Assembly: GCF_003217775.1 (NCBI RefSeq)
Contig: NZ_QJVJ01000003.1
Span: 62,001-126,000 of the forward strand
DNA: 64,000 bases
Source of the DNA: Paenibacillus flagellatus
Lineage (GTDB): Bacteria; Bacillota; Bacilli; Paenibacillales; NBRC-103111
Reading direction: 5' to 3'
This document shows, one piece after another, positions 16,299 to 25,061 of the stretch. Numbering within the stretch: position 1 is the stretch's first letter; each line of letters opens with the position of its first letter. Position numbers and translations under genes: made by a program. The notes under the pieces were generated by a model, which was not told the DNA's origin, did no database searches, and saw only the letters and a list, made by a program, of their open reading frames with translations.

Positions 16299-17894
16299 AT
16301 GAGGATGAACGTCAAGGTGCTGATCGTCGACGACGAACCGATCATATGCCGCGGGCTACGGGAAACGGTCCCATGGGACGAAGCCGGCGTGACGGTCGTC
16401 GGGGAAGCGTACGACGGCGAGGAGGCGCTTCGCCTCGTCGCCGAGCTGGACGTCGATCTCGTGCTGACCGACATCTGTATGCCGGAGATGGACGGCTTGC
16501 GGCTCGCGGAAACGTTGAAGGAAACGATGCCGGACGTCCGGATCGCCATTTTGAGCGGATACGGGGAGTTCGAATATGCGCGGCAGGCGGTACGGCTCGG
16601 CATCGAAGATTTTTTGCTGAAGCCGGCGGACATCCCGGAGCTGCTCGCCATGGTGTCGCGCATGGCCGAGGATATCCGGCGGGAGAGACGGCAGGCGGCC
16701 GATCGGTGCCGGGAGAAGCGGCTCGCCTGGCTGCACGAGCTGCTGCTCGGCTGCACGGACGCGTCCTTGCCCGAGCCGGCCGGGTTCGGCGAAGGGCGGA
16801 CGCGCGGCTGCCGCTTCGTCGCCAGCGCGATGGCGCACGGCGCAGACTTCGTGGAGCGTGCCGAAGAGGTGCCCGACGCCGAATCGATGGAACGGTGGAG
16901 ACGGCGCGTCGACGAGTCGCTCGGCGGAGTGCCGGGCGTCGAGCCGCTGTCGGTTTACGTTCATACGAATGTGCTCGTCACGTTTTGCCGCGAGACGGAG
17001 CCTACGCCGGACGACCGGTACGAAGCGGCGCTGGCCGCGGCGGCCGATGCCGGTTCTCCGGGGGAGCCGCTCGTTTTCACCGTATCCGATCGTTTCGTCG
17101 ACTTGAAGGAAGCGCGTCGTCACGGCATCTCGGCGATGCGGTCGCTCCCGTTCTGCGCGAACGATCCGGGGCGACGGGTGTGGTTTCGGGCGGATGTCGC
17201 ATCCGTGAGCGATCGAGCGGGCATGAGGGAGCTGTCCGCAGAAACGGAGAAGAAGGTGCTTCAGTCGTTCGGCCAAAACGATAAAGCACGGCTTTCCGCC
17301 GACATCCGCGATTGGGTCGCCGGGCTGCGTCGGGACGGCTGTACGCTGATGGAGCTGTTTCGCCTGTACGAGGAGCTTCGTCTGCTCGTCCTGCGCCGCA
17401 TCCGCGGCGGATGCGCGAAAGGGGCGGAGCCGTCGGACATTCCGCACGTAAAGTCGTTCGATCTCCATCTGTACAATACGTTCGAGGCGGCCGAAGCGGT
17501 CATCGCGGGCGAACTTGTCGCCCTGATGGGCGCCGGACAGCCTGGAGGAGCGGGCAAAAACCGGTGGCTCGTCGAACGCGCAAAGGCGTATATCGCCGAA
17601 CGGTACGCAGCCGATCTGAAAGCGTCGGAGGTGGCCGCTTGGCTGAAAATTACGCCGAGCTACTTCAGCCTGCTGTTCAAGCAGCACGAAGGACGCGGGT
17701 TCACCGATTATTTGAACGAGCTGCGCATCGAGCGGGCGAAAACGTATTTGAGCGAGACGCACGACCGCGTCTTCGAAATCGCCGACAAGGTCGGGTACAA
17801 AGATTACAAATATTTCGTCGCGGTATTCAAATCGGTAACCGGCGTTACGCCGACCGACTATCGGAACCGCGAACAAAACGGAAGGGCGGGCTAG
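16299..17894 (+). CDS. YesN-type response regulator with AraC domain
   Basis: A 531-residue regulator. It has an N-terminal receiver with D11/D12 and phospho-acceptor D58 (LVLTDICMPEMDG), a long central helical region, and a C-terminal AraC helix-turn-helix pair with YFSLLFKQHEG and the end motif IADKVGYKDYKYFVAVFKSVTG. Length is typical for YesN proteins. The GGAGGGGG at 16290 serves ATG 16299 or, with better spacing to the receiver fold, ATG 16305; I give the longer. It should activate the weak promoters of the sugar operon. A hairpin overlaps the stop codon and a second one terminates transcription. Confidence 0.92.
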   Translation: MRMNVKVLIVDDEPIICRGLRETVPWDEAGVTVVGEAYDGEEALRLVAELDVDLVLTDICMPEMDGLRLAETLKETMPDVRIAILSGYGEFEYARQAVRLGIEDFLLKPADIPELLAMVSRMAEDIRRERRQAADRCREKRLAWLHELLLGCTDASLPEPAGFGEGRTRGCRFVASAMAHGADFVERAEEVPDAESMERWRRRVDESLGGVPGVEPLSVYVHTNVLVTFCRETEPTPDDRYEAALAAAADAGSPGEPLVFTVSDRFVDLKEARRHGISAMRSLPFCANDPGRRVWFRADVASVSDRAGMRELSAETEKKVLQSFGQNDKARLSADIRDWVAGLRRDGCTLMELFRLYEELRLLVLRRIRGGCAKGAEPSDIPHVKSFDLHLYNTFEAAEAVIAGELVALMGAGQPGGAGKNRWLVERAKAYIAERYAADLKASEVAAWLKITPSYFSLLFKQHEGRGFTDYLNELRIERAKTYLSETHDRVFEIADKVGYKDYKYFVAVFKSVTGVTPTDYRNREQNGRAG

Positions 17895-17902
17895 TCCCGC
17901 CC
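17884..17902 (+). other. Hairpin spanning the stop codon of the YesN-type regulator
   Basis: GGGCGGG at 17884-17890 pairs with CCCGCCC at 17896-17902 around a CTAGT loop that contains the TAG stop. It has no T run. It sits just before the main terminator. Confidence 0.4.
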
Positions 17903-17914
17903 GAACAAGCGAAA

Positions 17915-17962
17915 AAAGCGCATCGAAGGCCGGACTAGCGTTCCGGCGGTTCGATGCGCTTT
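17915..17962. terminator. Bidirectional terminator between convergent genes
   Basis: A perfect 13-bp stem, AAAGCGCATCGAA at 17915-17927 with TTCGATGCGCTTT at 17950-17962, with an inner GGCCGG/CCGGC extension. It lies between the sugar regulator (plus) and the pseudouridine synthase (minus). The A and T runs at its ends suit both directions. Confidence 0.85.
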
Positions 17963-18001
17963 CGTCAATTGCCGGTCCTGCCGGCGGCCGGAGACTTCCC
18001 G

Positions 18002-19150
18002 TCACCGTTTCCCGTCGGCTTCGCGCAAATCGCGCAGCAGCTGGACCATGTCGTCGGGCATCGGCGCCTTCGCTTCCATCCGCTCGCCGGTCCACGGATG
18101 GCGCCATACGAGCTTCTCGCCGTGCAGCGCCTGCCGGTGGATGTACCGCCGCGTGCCGCCGTACATGCCGTCCCCGGCCAAAGGGTGGTTGATGTGGGAC
18201 AGGTGCACCCGAATTTGGTGCGTCCGTCCGGTCTCCAGCCGAAGCCGCACGAGGGTATGGTCGGCGAACGTCTCGACAACCTCGAAGCGGGTGACCGCCC
18301 GCTCGCCGGTTTCGCTGACGCGGCGTCGCGTCGAATGGTGGCGGTCCTGGCCGATCGGCGCCTCGATCGTGCCTTTGCGTTCCTCGAACGCGCCTTCGGC
18401 GACGGCGATATAGATGCGTTCGATTTGCTTCTCGCGCATCGCCTTGTCGAACTCGTAATGGGCGAGCTCGTTTTTGGCGTAAAGAACCGGGCCGGTCGTT
18501 TCCTTGTCGAGCCGGTGAATGTGCCGCACCCGGCAGTTTTGGCCGGTCGCTTCGTAGTAGGCGGCCACCGCATGCGCGAGCGTGCCGCGCTGCCCTTGGG
18601 CGCTCGGATGCACCTCGACGCCGGCCGGCTTGTTGACGACGAGCGTGAAATCGTCCTCGTACAGCACGTTCAGATCGACCCAATCCGGCGGAAACTCCGG
18701 CTTCTCGTTCGGAAACAGCTTCAGCCGGATGGAGCCGCCCTGCTTGACCGCGCCGCCGACGGAGTATAGCTTGCCGGACAGCTTGGCCGGAATCGGGATG
18801 TGCTTCAAGATGACGTTGACCGGCGCGCCGGCCAGAAAGTCCGGCAGCTTCAGCTCCATCCATTCTCCTTTGCGCCGACCCGATTTCAAGCTGACGGCCG
18901 GCGCCGCGCCCGGTCCCGTTTGTCCTCTCGGGGCGGAGGCTTGGGGCTTGCCCGGTTGGCGTCCCGGGGCCGATTGTCGGAAGCCGCCCGACTTGCCGGG
19001 CTTGTCCGGCTTGCCGGCGGCTCGGGCCGGCTTGGCGGAGGCGTCCCGCCGTTTGGAACTGCGCCGATCCGATGGGTCCGAACGGCCGTTTCGATTCGAC
19101 CTTCCCGCGTTTTTCACTCGATTCATCACCGCGTTTCTCGTTTTTTCCAA
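18002..19150 (-). CDS. RluA-family pseudouridine synthase with basic N-terminal extension
   Basis: A 382-residue pseudouridine synthase. About 90 N-terminal residues are low-complexity and rich in Lys, Arg, Gly, Ser and Pro. The catalytic domain follows, with the strand VVNKPAGVEVHPS and the signature HRLDKETTG carrying the catalytic aspartate, and the later GRTHQIRVHLSHINHPLAGD. It isomerises uridine to pseudouridine in rRNA or tRNA. The S4-like domain is short or absent. The extension may bind RNA. The start is uncertain because the extension has several Met codons, the next at about residue 9. Confidence 0.88.
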   Translation of the reverse strand: MEKTRNAVMNRVKNAGRSNRNGRSDPSDRRSSKRRDASAKPARAAGKPDKPGKSGGFRQSAPGRQPGKPQASAPRGQTGPGAAPAVSLKSGRRKGEWMELKLPDFLAGAPVNVILKHIPIPAKLSGKLYSVGGAVKQGGSIRLKLFPNEKPEFPPDWVDLNVLYEDDFTLVVNKPAGVEVHPSAQGQRGTLAHAVAAYYEATGQNCRVRHIHRLDKETTGPVLYAKNELAHYEFDKAMREKQIERIYIAVAEGAFEERKGTIEAPIGQDRHHSTRRRVSETGERAVTRFEVVETFADHTLVRLRLETGRTHQIRVHLSHINHPLAGDGMYGGTRRYIHRQALHGEKLVWRHPWTGERMEAKAPMPDDMVQLLRDLREADGKR

Positions 19151-19247
19151 TACCGCTTATTGTACGACAAAACCGGCGCAAATAAAAATGAACGTTGCGC
19201 CGTGTCCGTTTTGTTACGTTTTGGTCCCTATTGTTACATATTAATTA

Positions 19248-19276
19248 TTGACTAACGTCGAAGGCGTATTTACAAT
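19248..19276 (+). promoter_or_regulatory. Sigma-A promoter of the HTH protein gene
   Basis: TTGACT at 19248-19253 and TACAAT at 19271-19276 are exactly 17 bp apart. Just upstream, TTGTTACGT and TTGTTACAT occur about 20 bp apart, possibly an operator. Confidence 0.7.
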
Positions 19277-19300
19277 AAAGGAAAACATGGAAAACGATGG

Positions 19301-19774
19301 GTGGTGGGTGCGACCTTGTACACGGTCGATCAAATCGCGGAAACGCTCGATATGCACCCGAGAACGATACGCCGGTATATCCGCGAAGGCAAGCTGAAAG
19401 CATCCAAGGTCGGAGGCGAATGGAGAATTCGGGAGGAGGACGCGGCGATGTTTACGGGTGGCGCGGTACGCAAGCTGCATGAAGGGACGAAACGGGAGAT
19501 CGGCCGTTTTTTGGACGGTCGTCCCGACGAGGCGGAGGACGGGTTTCCGGTATGCGCGGTATTCGATTGCCGGGTCGCCGCGGAAGAAGCGGCGCGGATC
19601 TCGCAGCGGCTCGTCGCCTTCATGAACGAGGACGATCCGGAGCGGGGCAAGGCGAAGTTTCAATACTTGTATGTCGAAGAGGAGAAAAAAAGCCGGTTCG
19701 TCCTATGGGGCAGCCCGTCGTTCGTCGGCAAGCTGCTGGGCGCGATCGGGGACATGACCGCACGGAAAGGATGA
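19301..19774 (+). CDS. Helix-turn-helix (excisionase/MerR-type) DNA-binding protein
   Basis: A 157-residue protein. The N-terminal HTH_17 (excisionase-like) domain is clear: YTVDQIAETLDMHPRTIRRY followed by IREGKLKASKVGGEWRI. The remaining 100 residues form a mixed alpha/beta domain with no recognised name. The GTG at 19301 is given, but the TTG at 19316 starts exactly at the HTH and follows a GGTGG stretch, so the protein may begin MYTVDQ. No phage or excision genes are nearby, so a transcriptional regulator is more likely than an excisionase. The following HAD gene starts 27 nt after its stop. Confidence 0.8.
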   Translation: MVGATLYTVDQIAETLDMHPRTIRRYIREGKLKASKVGGEWRIREEDAAMFTGGAVRKLHEGTKREIGRFLDGRPDEAEDGFPVCAVFDCRVAAEEAARISQRLVAFMNEDDPERGKAKFQYLYVEEEKKSRFVLWGSPSFVGKLLGAIGDMTARKG

Positions 19775-19801
19775 ACGGCATGGCGGAATCGGGGCGATGG
19801 C

Positions 19802-20590
19802 GTGAGCTATAAGCTGCTTGCGCTCGATATCGACGGCACGTTGTTGAACGAACGCGGAGAGCTGTCCGACAAGACGGTCGATAGCGTGAGGGCGGCCTGC
19901 GAATCGGGGGTGACGGTCGTCCTCTGCACCGGCCGCAGCTTCGGTCCATGCGTTCCGATCTTGAACCGTCTGGGGCTGTCGGCGCCCATCGTCACCGTCA
20001 ACGGAGCGGCTACGATCGATCCGGCGCACGGGACGGTCATTCACGAGCATTCGTTCGCCATCGGCGAAGCGGCGCCGCTCATCCGGCATTGCCGGGCGCA
20101 CCGCATCCCCTTCCACGTCTGCACGGCACTCGGCTTGTACGTGGAAAAGACGAACGAAGAGCGGATCGACGAGCTTCGCCGCCAAGGGCTGATCTTTACG
20201 ATCGTCGACGACGTTCTGGCGCATCCGCTGAACGTCGTCCGAGTATCGATCGACGACCGGCGGCGCGTCGGCGGCTGGCACCGCATCGACGTCCCTCCGA
20301 GAACGATCGTCCGGGGCTGTGCCGTCGACGTCGTGCATCCGAGCGCCGGCAAAGCCGAGGCGATCGCCCGAATCGCCCGCTCGATGGGCATCGGCCGGGA
20401 GGAGGTGGCCGCCATCGGCAACCATTACAACGATCTCGGCCTGATCGAGTACGCCGGACTCGGCATCGCGATGGGGAACGCGCCGTGGCCGATCAAGCAG
20501 CGTGCCGACGCCGTCACCGGCACGAACCGCGACGATGGCGTCCATCGGGCGATCGTCGACATGATAAGGAAGGGGCGTCGTCCGACATGA
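19802..20590 (+). CDS. HAD-superfamily Cof-type phosphatase
   Basis: A 262-residue HAD hydrolase of the Cof/YbdK-like (IIB cap) type. Motif I is ALDIDGTLLN with nucleophile and acid/base Asp at about residues 8 and 10, motif II is LCTGRS, motif III is the Lys in SAGKAEAI and motif IV is IGNHYNDLGLIEYAG. The usual GDxxND of motif IV is here GNxxND, a substitution also found in some relatives. Such enzymes dephosphorylate sugar phosphates, FMN or PLP. The start is GTG with a GGGGCGATGG stretch upstream. The stop overlaps the start of the DUF402 gene by 4 nt. Confidence 0.88.
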   Translation: MSYKLLALDIDGTLLNERGELSDKTVDSVRAACESGVTVVLCTGRSFGPCVPILNRLGLSAPIVTVNGAATIDPAHGTVIHEHSFAIGEAAPLIRHCRAHRIPFHVCTALGLYVEKTNEERIDELRRQGLIFTIVDDVLAHPLNVVRVSIDDRRRVGGWHRIDVPPRTIVRGCAVDVVHPSAGKAEAIARIARSMGIGREEVAAIGNHYNDLGLIEYAGLGIAMGNAPWPIKQRADAVTGTNRDDGVHRAIVDMIRKGRRPT

Positions 20591-21141
20591 AACGTAAATT
20601 CGCCGACCGGCCGTTCTGGCCCCGTATCGAGAGCAGGCGTTATGCGCAAAAGCGGGTAGACGACGAAAGCTTTCGGGGGTATACGTCGCTGCTGGCGTTG
20701 GATCGGGTAAGGGAGCCGCTCGTGGTCGAGGCGGGAGGCCGGCCGCTGCGCGTGGCGGATGACGGCTACGTCTGGCTGCAGCTGTTCCCGGACGGCGGCA
20801 AGCATACGCTGACGGCGATGTTCGACGACCGCCGCACGGTCCGGCAGTGGTACTTCGATATCGTCAAGCGCGTCGGCGTCTCGGCGGAAGGAATCCCGTA
20901 CTGGGACGATCTGTACTTGGACGTCGTCGCCGCGAACGAGCGGGAGCCTTATTTGATCGACGCGGACGAGCTGGACGACGCGTTGGCGCGGGGGCTCGTA
21001 ACCGGGGCGGATTACCGGGCCGCGCATATGGAAGCGGAGCGCGTCATGAGCGACCTTGCCGCGGGCGTGCAGCCGTTGCCGGCGCTATGTCGCCGCGAGC
21101 TGGGCGATATGCTGGCCCGTTTGCCGGAGAAGGGAAATTGA
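20587..21141 (+). CDS. DUF402 domain protein
   Basis: A 184-residue protein matching the DUF402 pattern: a beta-barrel with the sequence WLQLFPDGGKHTLTAMFDD, RQWYFDIV, and the YWDDLYLDVV strand that contributes acidic metal ligands. Characterised members of the fold (YtqA/SA1684-like and FomD-like proteins) are nucleoside phosphatases; the substrate here is unknown. The ATG at 20587 overlaps the HAD phosphatase stop by 4 nt, so the two are co-expressed. The open frame extends far upstream only as read-through of the HAD gene. Confidence 0.8.
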   Translation: MKRKFADRPFWPRIESRRYAQKRVDDESFRGYTSLLALDRVREPLVVEAGGRPLRVADDGYVWLQLFPDGGKHTLTAMFDDRRTVRQWYFDIVKRVGVSAEGIPYWDDLYLDVVAANEREPYLIDADELDDALARGLVTGADYRAAHMEAERVMSDLAAGVQPLPALCRRELGDMLARLPEKGN

Positions 21142-21323
21142 TCTAGCCGTGGTAACGGGAAGGCCGGAGGGTCGAACGTGCGGATCCATCTCGTTCGGCC
21201 GGAAACGGACGGACGATTTTTCCAACGGCATCAAACGTGGTATCATGATAAGGATGACCGTCGCGAAGCCCGAGGGCGAAGAGACGGTTGCGACGATCCG
21301 AACCGGGGAGTGTAGACGCGACC

Positions 21324-22301
21324 ATGATTACCCGTATCGTTACGCCGTCCGAAAGCGGCAAGCGGCTTCACCGATATGTGCGGAATTTGATGCCCAATTA
21401 TCCGCTGGGACAAATTTATAAAATGATCGAGCAGGGCAAAGTGAAAGTGAACGGCAAGCGGAAAAAAGATACATACGAGCTGGCCGCCGGCGACGAGCTG
21501 ACGATACATATGGAGGACGAGGCGTATAAGGAAGCGAGCATCGGCGCGGCCGACAAAAAGGTCAAATACGCGGGCGTCAAGACGGACATCGACGTCGTCT
21601 ACGAGGATGCGGAGCTGCTCGTCGTCAACAAGCCCGCCGGTCTCCTGACGCATCCCGACCAGACCGAGCAGAAAGATACGATGATTACTCGCGTTCACGC
21701 CTATTTGCACCGCAAAGGCGAGCTCGACAGCCGGATGTTTTTGCCGGCGACGGCGAACCGGCTCGACCGCAATACGAGCGGGCTCGTGCTCGTCGGCAAG
21801 ACGGCGGGGATGCTGCACCGGCTCAATCAAGCGATCCAGAAACGGGAGCTGGACAAGTATTACGTCACGGTCGTGGAAGGAAGATTGGCCGCCGGCGGAA
21901 CCGTCACGGCGAAGCTCGTCCGCGACGAAAGCGGCAACCGGACCCGCGTCGTGAAGGAGCCGGACGCCGCTCCCGGGAGCGAAGAACGAAGCGACGCCCC
22001 GGTCGAGAAGGACGCGACGACGCACTATCGGCCGCTCCAAGCCGGAAGAGGCTATACGCTCGTCGAGATCGAGCTGATCAGCGGGCGGACGCACCAGATC
22101 CGCACGCATATGCAAAGCATCGGCCATCCGCTGCTCGGCGACATCAAGTATGGAGGGAAGCCGTTCGGCGACGTCCGTCATCAGCTGCTGCACGCTTGGA
22201 AAATCGCGCTGGACGACGGCCGGACGTTCACCGCGCCGCTGCCGCCGCTGTTCCGGTCCGTCCTTCGCAGGACGGGAATCGACTTCAGTCTGCCGACATA
22301 A
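21324..22301 (+). CDS. RluA/RluD-family pseudouridine synthase with S4 domain
   Basis: A 325-residue pseudouridine synthase. It has an N-terminal S4-like RNA-binding segment (residues about 10-60, KMIEQGKVKVNGKRKKDTY), the strand LLVVNKPAGLLTHP, the catalytic NRLDRNTSGLVLVGK with the nucleophilic Asp, and GRTHQIRTHMQSIGHPLLGD near the C-terminus. A Glu/Asp-rich insertion of about 20 residues precedes the last segment. It modifies large-subunit rRNA or tRNA in family terms. I chose the ATG at 21324 because it begins the S4 fold; a TTG at 21288 is possible. It ends at a terminator at 22351. Confidence 0.9.
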   Translation: MITRIVTPSESGKRLHRYVRNLMPNYPLGQIYKMIEQGKVKVNGKRKKDTYELAAGDELTIHMEDEAYKEASIGAADKKVKYAGVKTDIDVVYEDAELLVVNKPAGLLTHPDQTEQKDTMITRVHAYLHRKGELDSRMFLPATANRLDRNTSGLVLVGKTAGMLHRLNQAIQKRELDKYYVTVVEGRLAAGGTVTAKLVRDESGNRTRVVKEPDAAPGSEERSDAPVEKDATTHYRPLQAGRGYTLVEIELISGRTHQIRTHMQSIGHPLLGDIKYGGKPFGDVRHQLLHAWKIALDDGRTFTAPLPPLFRSVLRRTGIDFSLPT

Positions 22302-22350
22302 CGGCGGCGGCTCGACGGACGGTGCCCGCATCCCGAAACGAAACCGCAAA

Positions 22351-22382
22351 CGCGCTTCCCGCTTGGGAAAGCGCGTTTTTTG
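22351..22382 (+). terminator. Rho-independent terminator
   Basis: CGCGCTTCCC at 22351-22360 pairs with GGGAAAGCGCG at 22365-22375 with one bulged A, and is followed by six T. Confidence 0.85.
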
Positions 22383-22458
22383 TTAATTAATTCACATACT
22401 GTTTTCCGTCAAAGTCTGGTAAACTGGGGGAGCCGAAATAAACGCACCTAGACGGCCG

Positions 22459-24222
22459 ATGGAGATGAGAGACATGAACATGCGGGCGTTACGGTTCCTG
22501 ATCGTCCTGGCGTTCGGCCTGTTCGCGGCGTTGCCCGCGGAGGCGCAGCCGAACGGGGACATGACCCTTGCCGACAGCCGGATCGCTTACGATGCGAGCC
22601 GATACATAGAACTGCTCGAAGACCGAGACGGAAGCTTGACGATCGATCGAATGGCCGACCCGGACGTGGCGACTCGTTTCGTACGCAACGACGGCCGGGT
22701 TCCTTCTTACGGGTATTCGAATAGCGTGTACTGGGTACGGCTTTCGCTGCGCAACGAATCCGAGCAGCGGGAATGGCTGCTGAACGTCCATCAGCCGCCG
22801 ATGGACAAGATCGACCTGTATGTCGCCAGGGAAGGCGGAGGCTGGACGCACAAGCGAAGCGGTGACGCTTATCCGTTCGCCGAGCGGGAGGTGCGCGATT
22901 CCGATTACTCGTTTTACCTCGATCTCGCACAAGAGGAGCGGAAGACGGTTTACCTCCGTTTCGAAACCGAGGGCGCGATGATTTTGCCGATCACGATCGA
23001 GACGCCGGTCGTTCATGCGGAGAGCGGCAGGACGACGGATCTGCTGATGGGCGGGTTTTTCGGCATTATGGCGGTCATGATCGTATACAATACGATACTG
23101 GCCTTCTCGCTCCGCTCGCGCGCCTATTTCGCCTACGTGTTCATCAACGTGACGGCGGCGCTGCTCTATTCGTCGCTGAACGGAATCGCGTATCAATATT
23201 TATGGCCGGAATCGGTTTGGTGGAACAACCGGTCGATCGTCTTTTTCATGTGTCTGGCCCATATTGCGGCGTTGTTCTTCACGCGTCAGTTTTTGAAGCT
23301 GAACCGGCAATTTCCGACCATCGACCGTCTGTTCCAGGCCTTCATCCTGGTCGAGCTGATCAACATGGCGGTGCTGTTCGCCAGCTACAATGCCGGATTG
23401 CGCATGGCGGCCTGTACGCTCGTCGTCATCGATTTGACGATCGTCCTCGTCGGGGTGGCCAGCTGGCACCGCGGCTATTTGCCGGCACGGTTTTTCTTGA
23501 CGGGCTGGGGCGTATTCATGATCGGCACCGTTCTGACGCTGCTCGCCGACGCCGGGATCATCCCGCAATGGGGCCATGTCCGATACGCGTCCCAAATCGG
23601 TTCGCTGTTCGAGGCGGTCGTCCTGTCGCTCGGCCTTGCCTCCCGGATCCAATCGATGCGGATCGAAAAGGAACGGGCCGAGGCGCTCATGAAGGAAACG
23701 AAACGACAAGCCGAATCCGATTACTTGACCGGGCTGTACTCGCGGCGGTATATCGTCGGCACGTTCGAATCGCTGCAGAAGCGACCGGAAAACGTGCCGA
23801 TGTCGATGTTGCTGCTGGACGTCGACCATTTCAAGCGGATCAACGACACGTACGGCCACGATACCGGCGATACGGTGCTCCGGGACATCGCCAATCTGCT
23901 GCGGAGCGAGCTTCGTTCGATCGGGATCGTCGGCCGGTTCGGCGGGGAGGAGTTCGTCGCGCTGCTTCCGGGACAAGGGCTCGCGGAAGCCGAGCGTACG
24001 GCGGAGCGTCTGCTCGAGACGGTGCGGAATTATCCGTTCCGGATTCGGGACGCCCGTTATCCGTGCACGGCGAGCGCGGGCGTCGCGGAATGGCGGCAGC
24101 GCGAGCGGGAATCGTTCGAGAGCTGCATGCGCCGGGCCGACGGCGCCTTGTACGAGGCGAAGCGAGCGGGGCGGGACCGGGTGAGGATCGCGCGGGACGC
24201 CCTGGATGAAGCGATGGGATGA
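22459..24222 (+). CDS. 7TM-DISM diguanylate cyclase (GGDEF)
   Basis: A 587-residue membrane diguanylate cyclase. A signal peptide (about 8-28) is followed by an extracellular 7TMR-DISMED2-like beta domain (about 35-180), seven membrane helices of the 7TMR-DISM type (about 190-395), a short coil and a C-terminal GGDEF domain. The active site is intact as GRFGGEEFVALLPG, with the metal-binding LLLDVDHFKRINDTYGH upstream. I see no RxxD inhibitory site directly before GGEEF. It should make cyclic di-GMP in response to an extracellular ligand, probably a carbohydrate in this family. No EAL or HD-GYP partner is in the window. Confidence 0.92.
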   Translation: MEMRDMNMRALRFLIVLAFGLFAALPAEAQPNGDMTLADSRIAYDASRYIELLEDRDGSLTIDRMADPDVATRFVRNDGRVPSYGYSNSVYWVRLSLRNESEQREWLLNVHQPPMDKIDLYVAREGGGWTHKRSGDAYPFAEREVRDSDYSFYLDLAQEERKTVYLRFETEGAMILPITIETPVVHAESGRTTDLLMGGFFGIMAVMIVYNTILAFSLRSRAYFAYVFINVTAALLYSSLNGIAYQYLWPESVWWNNRSIVFFMCLAHIAALFFTRQFLKLNRQFPTIDRLFQAFILVELINMAVLFASYNAGLRMAACTLVVIDLTIVLVGVASWHRGYLPARFFLTGWGVFMIGTVLTLLADAGIIPQWGHVRYASQIGSLFEAVVLSLGLASRIQSMRIEKERAEALMKETKRQAESDYLTGLYSRRYIVGTFESLQKRPENVPMSMLLLDVDHFKRINDTYGHDTGDTVLRDIANLLRSELRSIGIVGRFGGEEFVALLPGQGLAEAERTAERLLETVRNYPFRIRDARYPCTASAGVAEWRQRERESFESCMRRADGALYEAKRAGRDRVRIARDALDEAMG

Positions 24223-24254
24223 CGAGCCGGCGACCGGCGAAGACGAAAGACGAG

Positions 24255-24282
24255 ACGGGAGCGATCGGCTCCCGTTTTTTTT
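24255..24282 (+). terminator. Rho-independent terminator
   Basis: ACGGGAGC at 24255-24262 pairs with GCTCCCGT at 24268-24275, loop of 5 nt, followed by a T run to 24282. Confidence 0.85.
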
Positions 24283-24315
24283 GCAACATGACGATGTTCG
24301 CAAGCCCATATATCG

Positions 24316-24344
24316 TTGAAATCCCGGGAGGACGCCGATATAAT
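24316..24344 (+). promoter_or_regulatory. Sigma-A promoter of the CBM9-like/esterase operon
   Basis: TTGAAA at 24316-24321 and TATAAT at 24339-24344 with a 17-bp spacer. It is near consensus and lies 90 nt ahead of the ATG at 24434. Confidence 0.75.
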
Positions 24345-24433
24345 GAACGTGTACTGGTAATCGATTACTATCGACGATCGCGCAATAAGGGAAAAACCGA
24401 AGCGGCCGGGGCCGGGAATAGGACGTGGGAGCG

Positions 24434-25045
24434 ATGAGCAACGACGAAACGAAGTATGTGTACCGTTGCGGGTACGAGGCGGGACCCGATATCCGCTGGG
24501 ACGAAGTCGAGCCGGTCGGGCTGTCCGATACGGCGACGGGAGAAGCGCCGCGATTGAGCACGATCGTCCGGATGCGCCGGTCGGAAGCGTATGTGCACGT
24601 CCGGTTCGAATGCGAGGACGACCATGTGGTGGCGACATACGAAAATCGCGACGATCCGATTTACGAGGAGGACGTGGTCGAAATTTTCATCGATACGGCC
24701 GGCGAAGGGACGTCGTACAGGGAGTACGAGTTCAGTCCGCGCGGCGTTATTTTCGATGCGTTAATCGCGAAGGCGCCCGGCCAAGGGCCGAAGGTCGACA
24801 CGTCGTGGGACGATGAAGGACTGCTTCTGCGCATCGAACGGCCGAACGAGCGGTTGACCGTCTACGATATCGCGCTGCCGATCGCGTCGATGGAGCGTCC
24901 TCCCGAGCCGGGGACGACCTGGAGAATGAATGTGTACCGGATCGACGACGACAAGGACGGACGACGCCATTTCTGGGCTTGGTCGCCGACGGGGGCCGTC
25001 AATTTCCACGTGCCCGAGAAGTTCGGGACGGTCGTATTCGTCTGA
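24434..25045 (+). CDS. CBM9-like (carbohydrate-binding family 9-type) cytosolic protein
   Basis: A 203-residue beta-sandwich protein of the CBM9-like family: the strand motifs AYVHVRFECEDDHVVATY, IYEEDVVEIFID and WRMNVYRIDDDKDG followed by FWAWSPTGAVNFHVPEKFG are typical. There is no signal peptide, so it is a cytosolic member, as commonly seen in Paenibacillus. Its ligand is unknown. The ATG at 24434 is preferred over a GTG 9 nt upstream. An alpha/beta hydrolase gene follows 16 nt after the stop in the same operon, suggesting joint work on acylated glycans or small sugar esters. Confidence 0.75.
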   Translation: MSNDETKYVYRCGYEAGPDIRWDEVEPVGLSDTATGEAPRLSTIVRMRRSEAYVHVRFECEDDHVVATYENRDDPIYEEDVVEIFIDTAGEGTSYREYEFSPRGVIFDALIAKAPGQGPKVDTSWDDEGLLLRIERPNERLTVYDIALPIASMERPPEPGTTWRMNVYRIDDDKDGRRHFWAWSPTGAVNFHVPEKFGTVVFV

Positions 25046-25061
25046 GAGACGGAGGGAAACA

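Noticed and set aside
16356-19181. A 941-codon open frame on the minus strand across the regulator and pseudouridine synthase genes
   Set aside because: It runs antisense to two clear genes, is rich in Arg/Pro/Ala and shows no domain. Such frames are common shadows in GC-rich DNA.
19301-19774. Excisionase of a prophage
   Set aside because: The HTH is of the excisionase type, but no integrase, capsid, lysis or att-like repeats are near; the neighbours are housekeeping genes.
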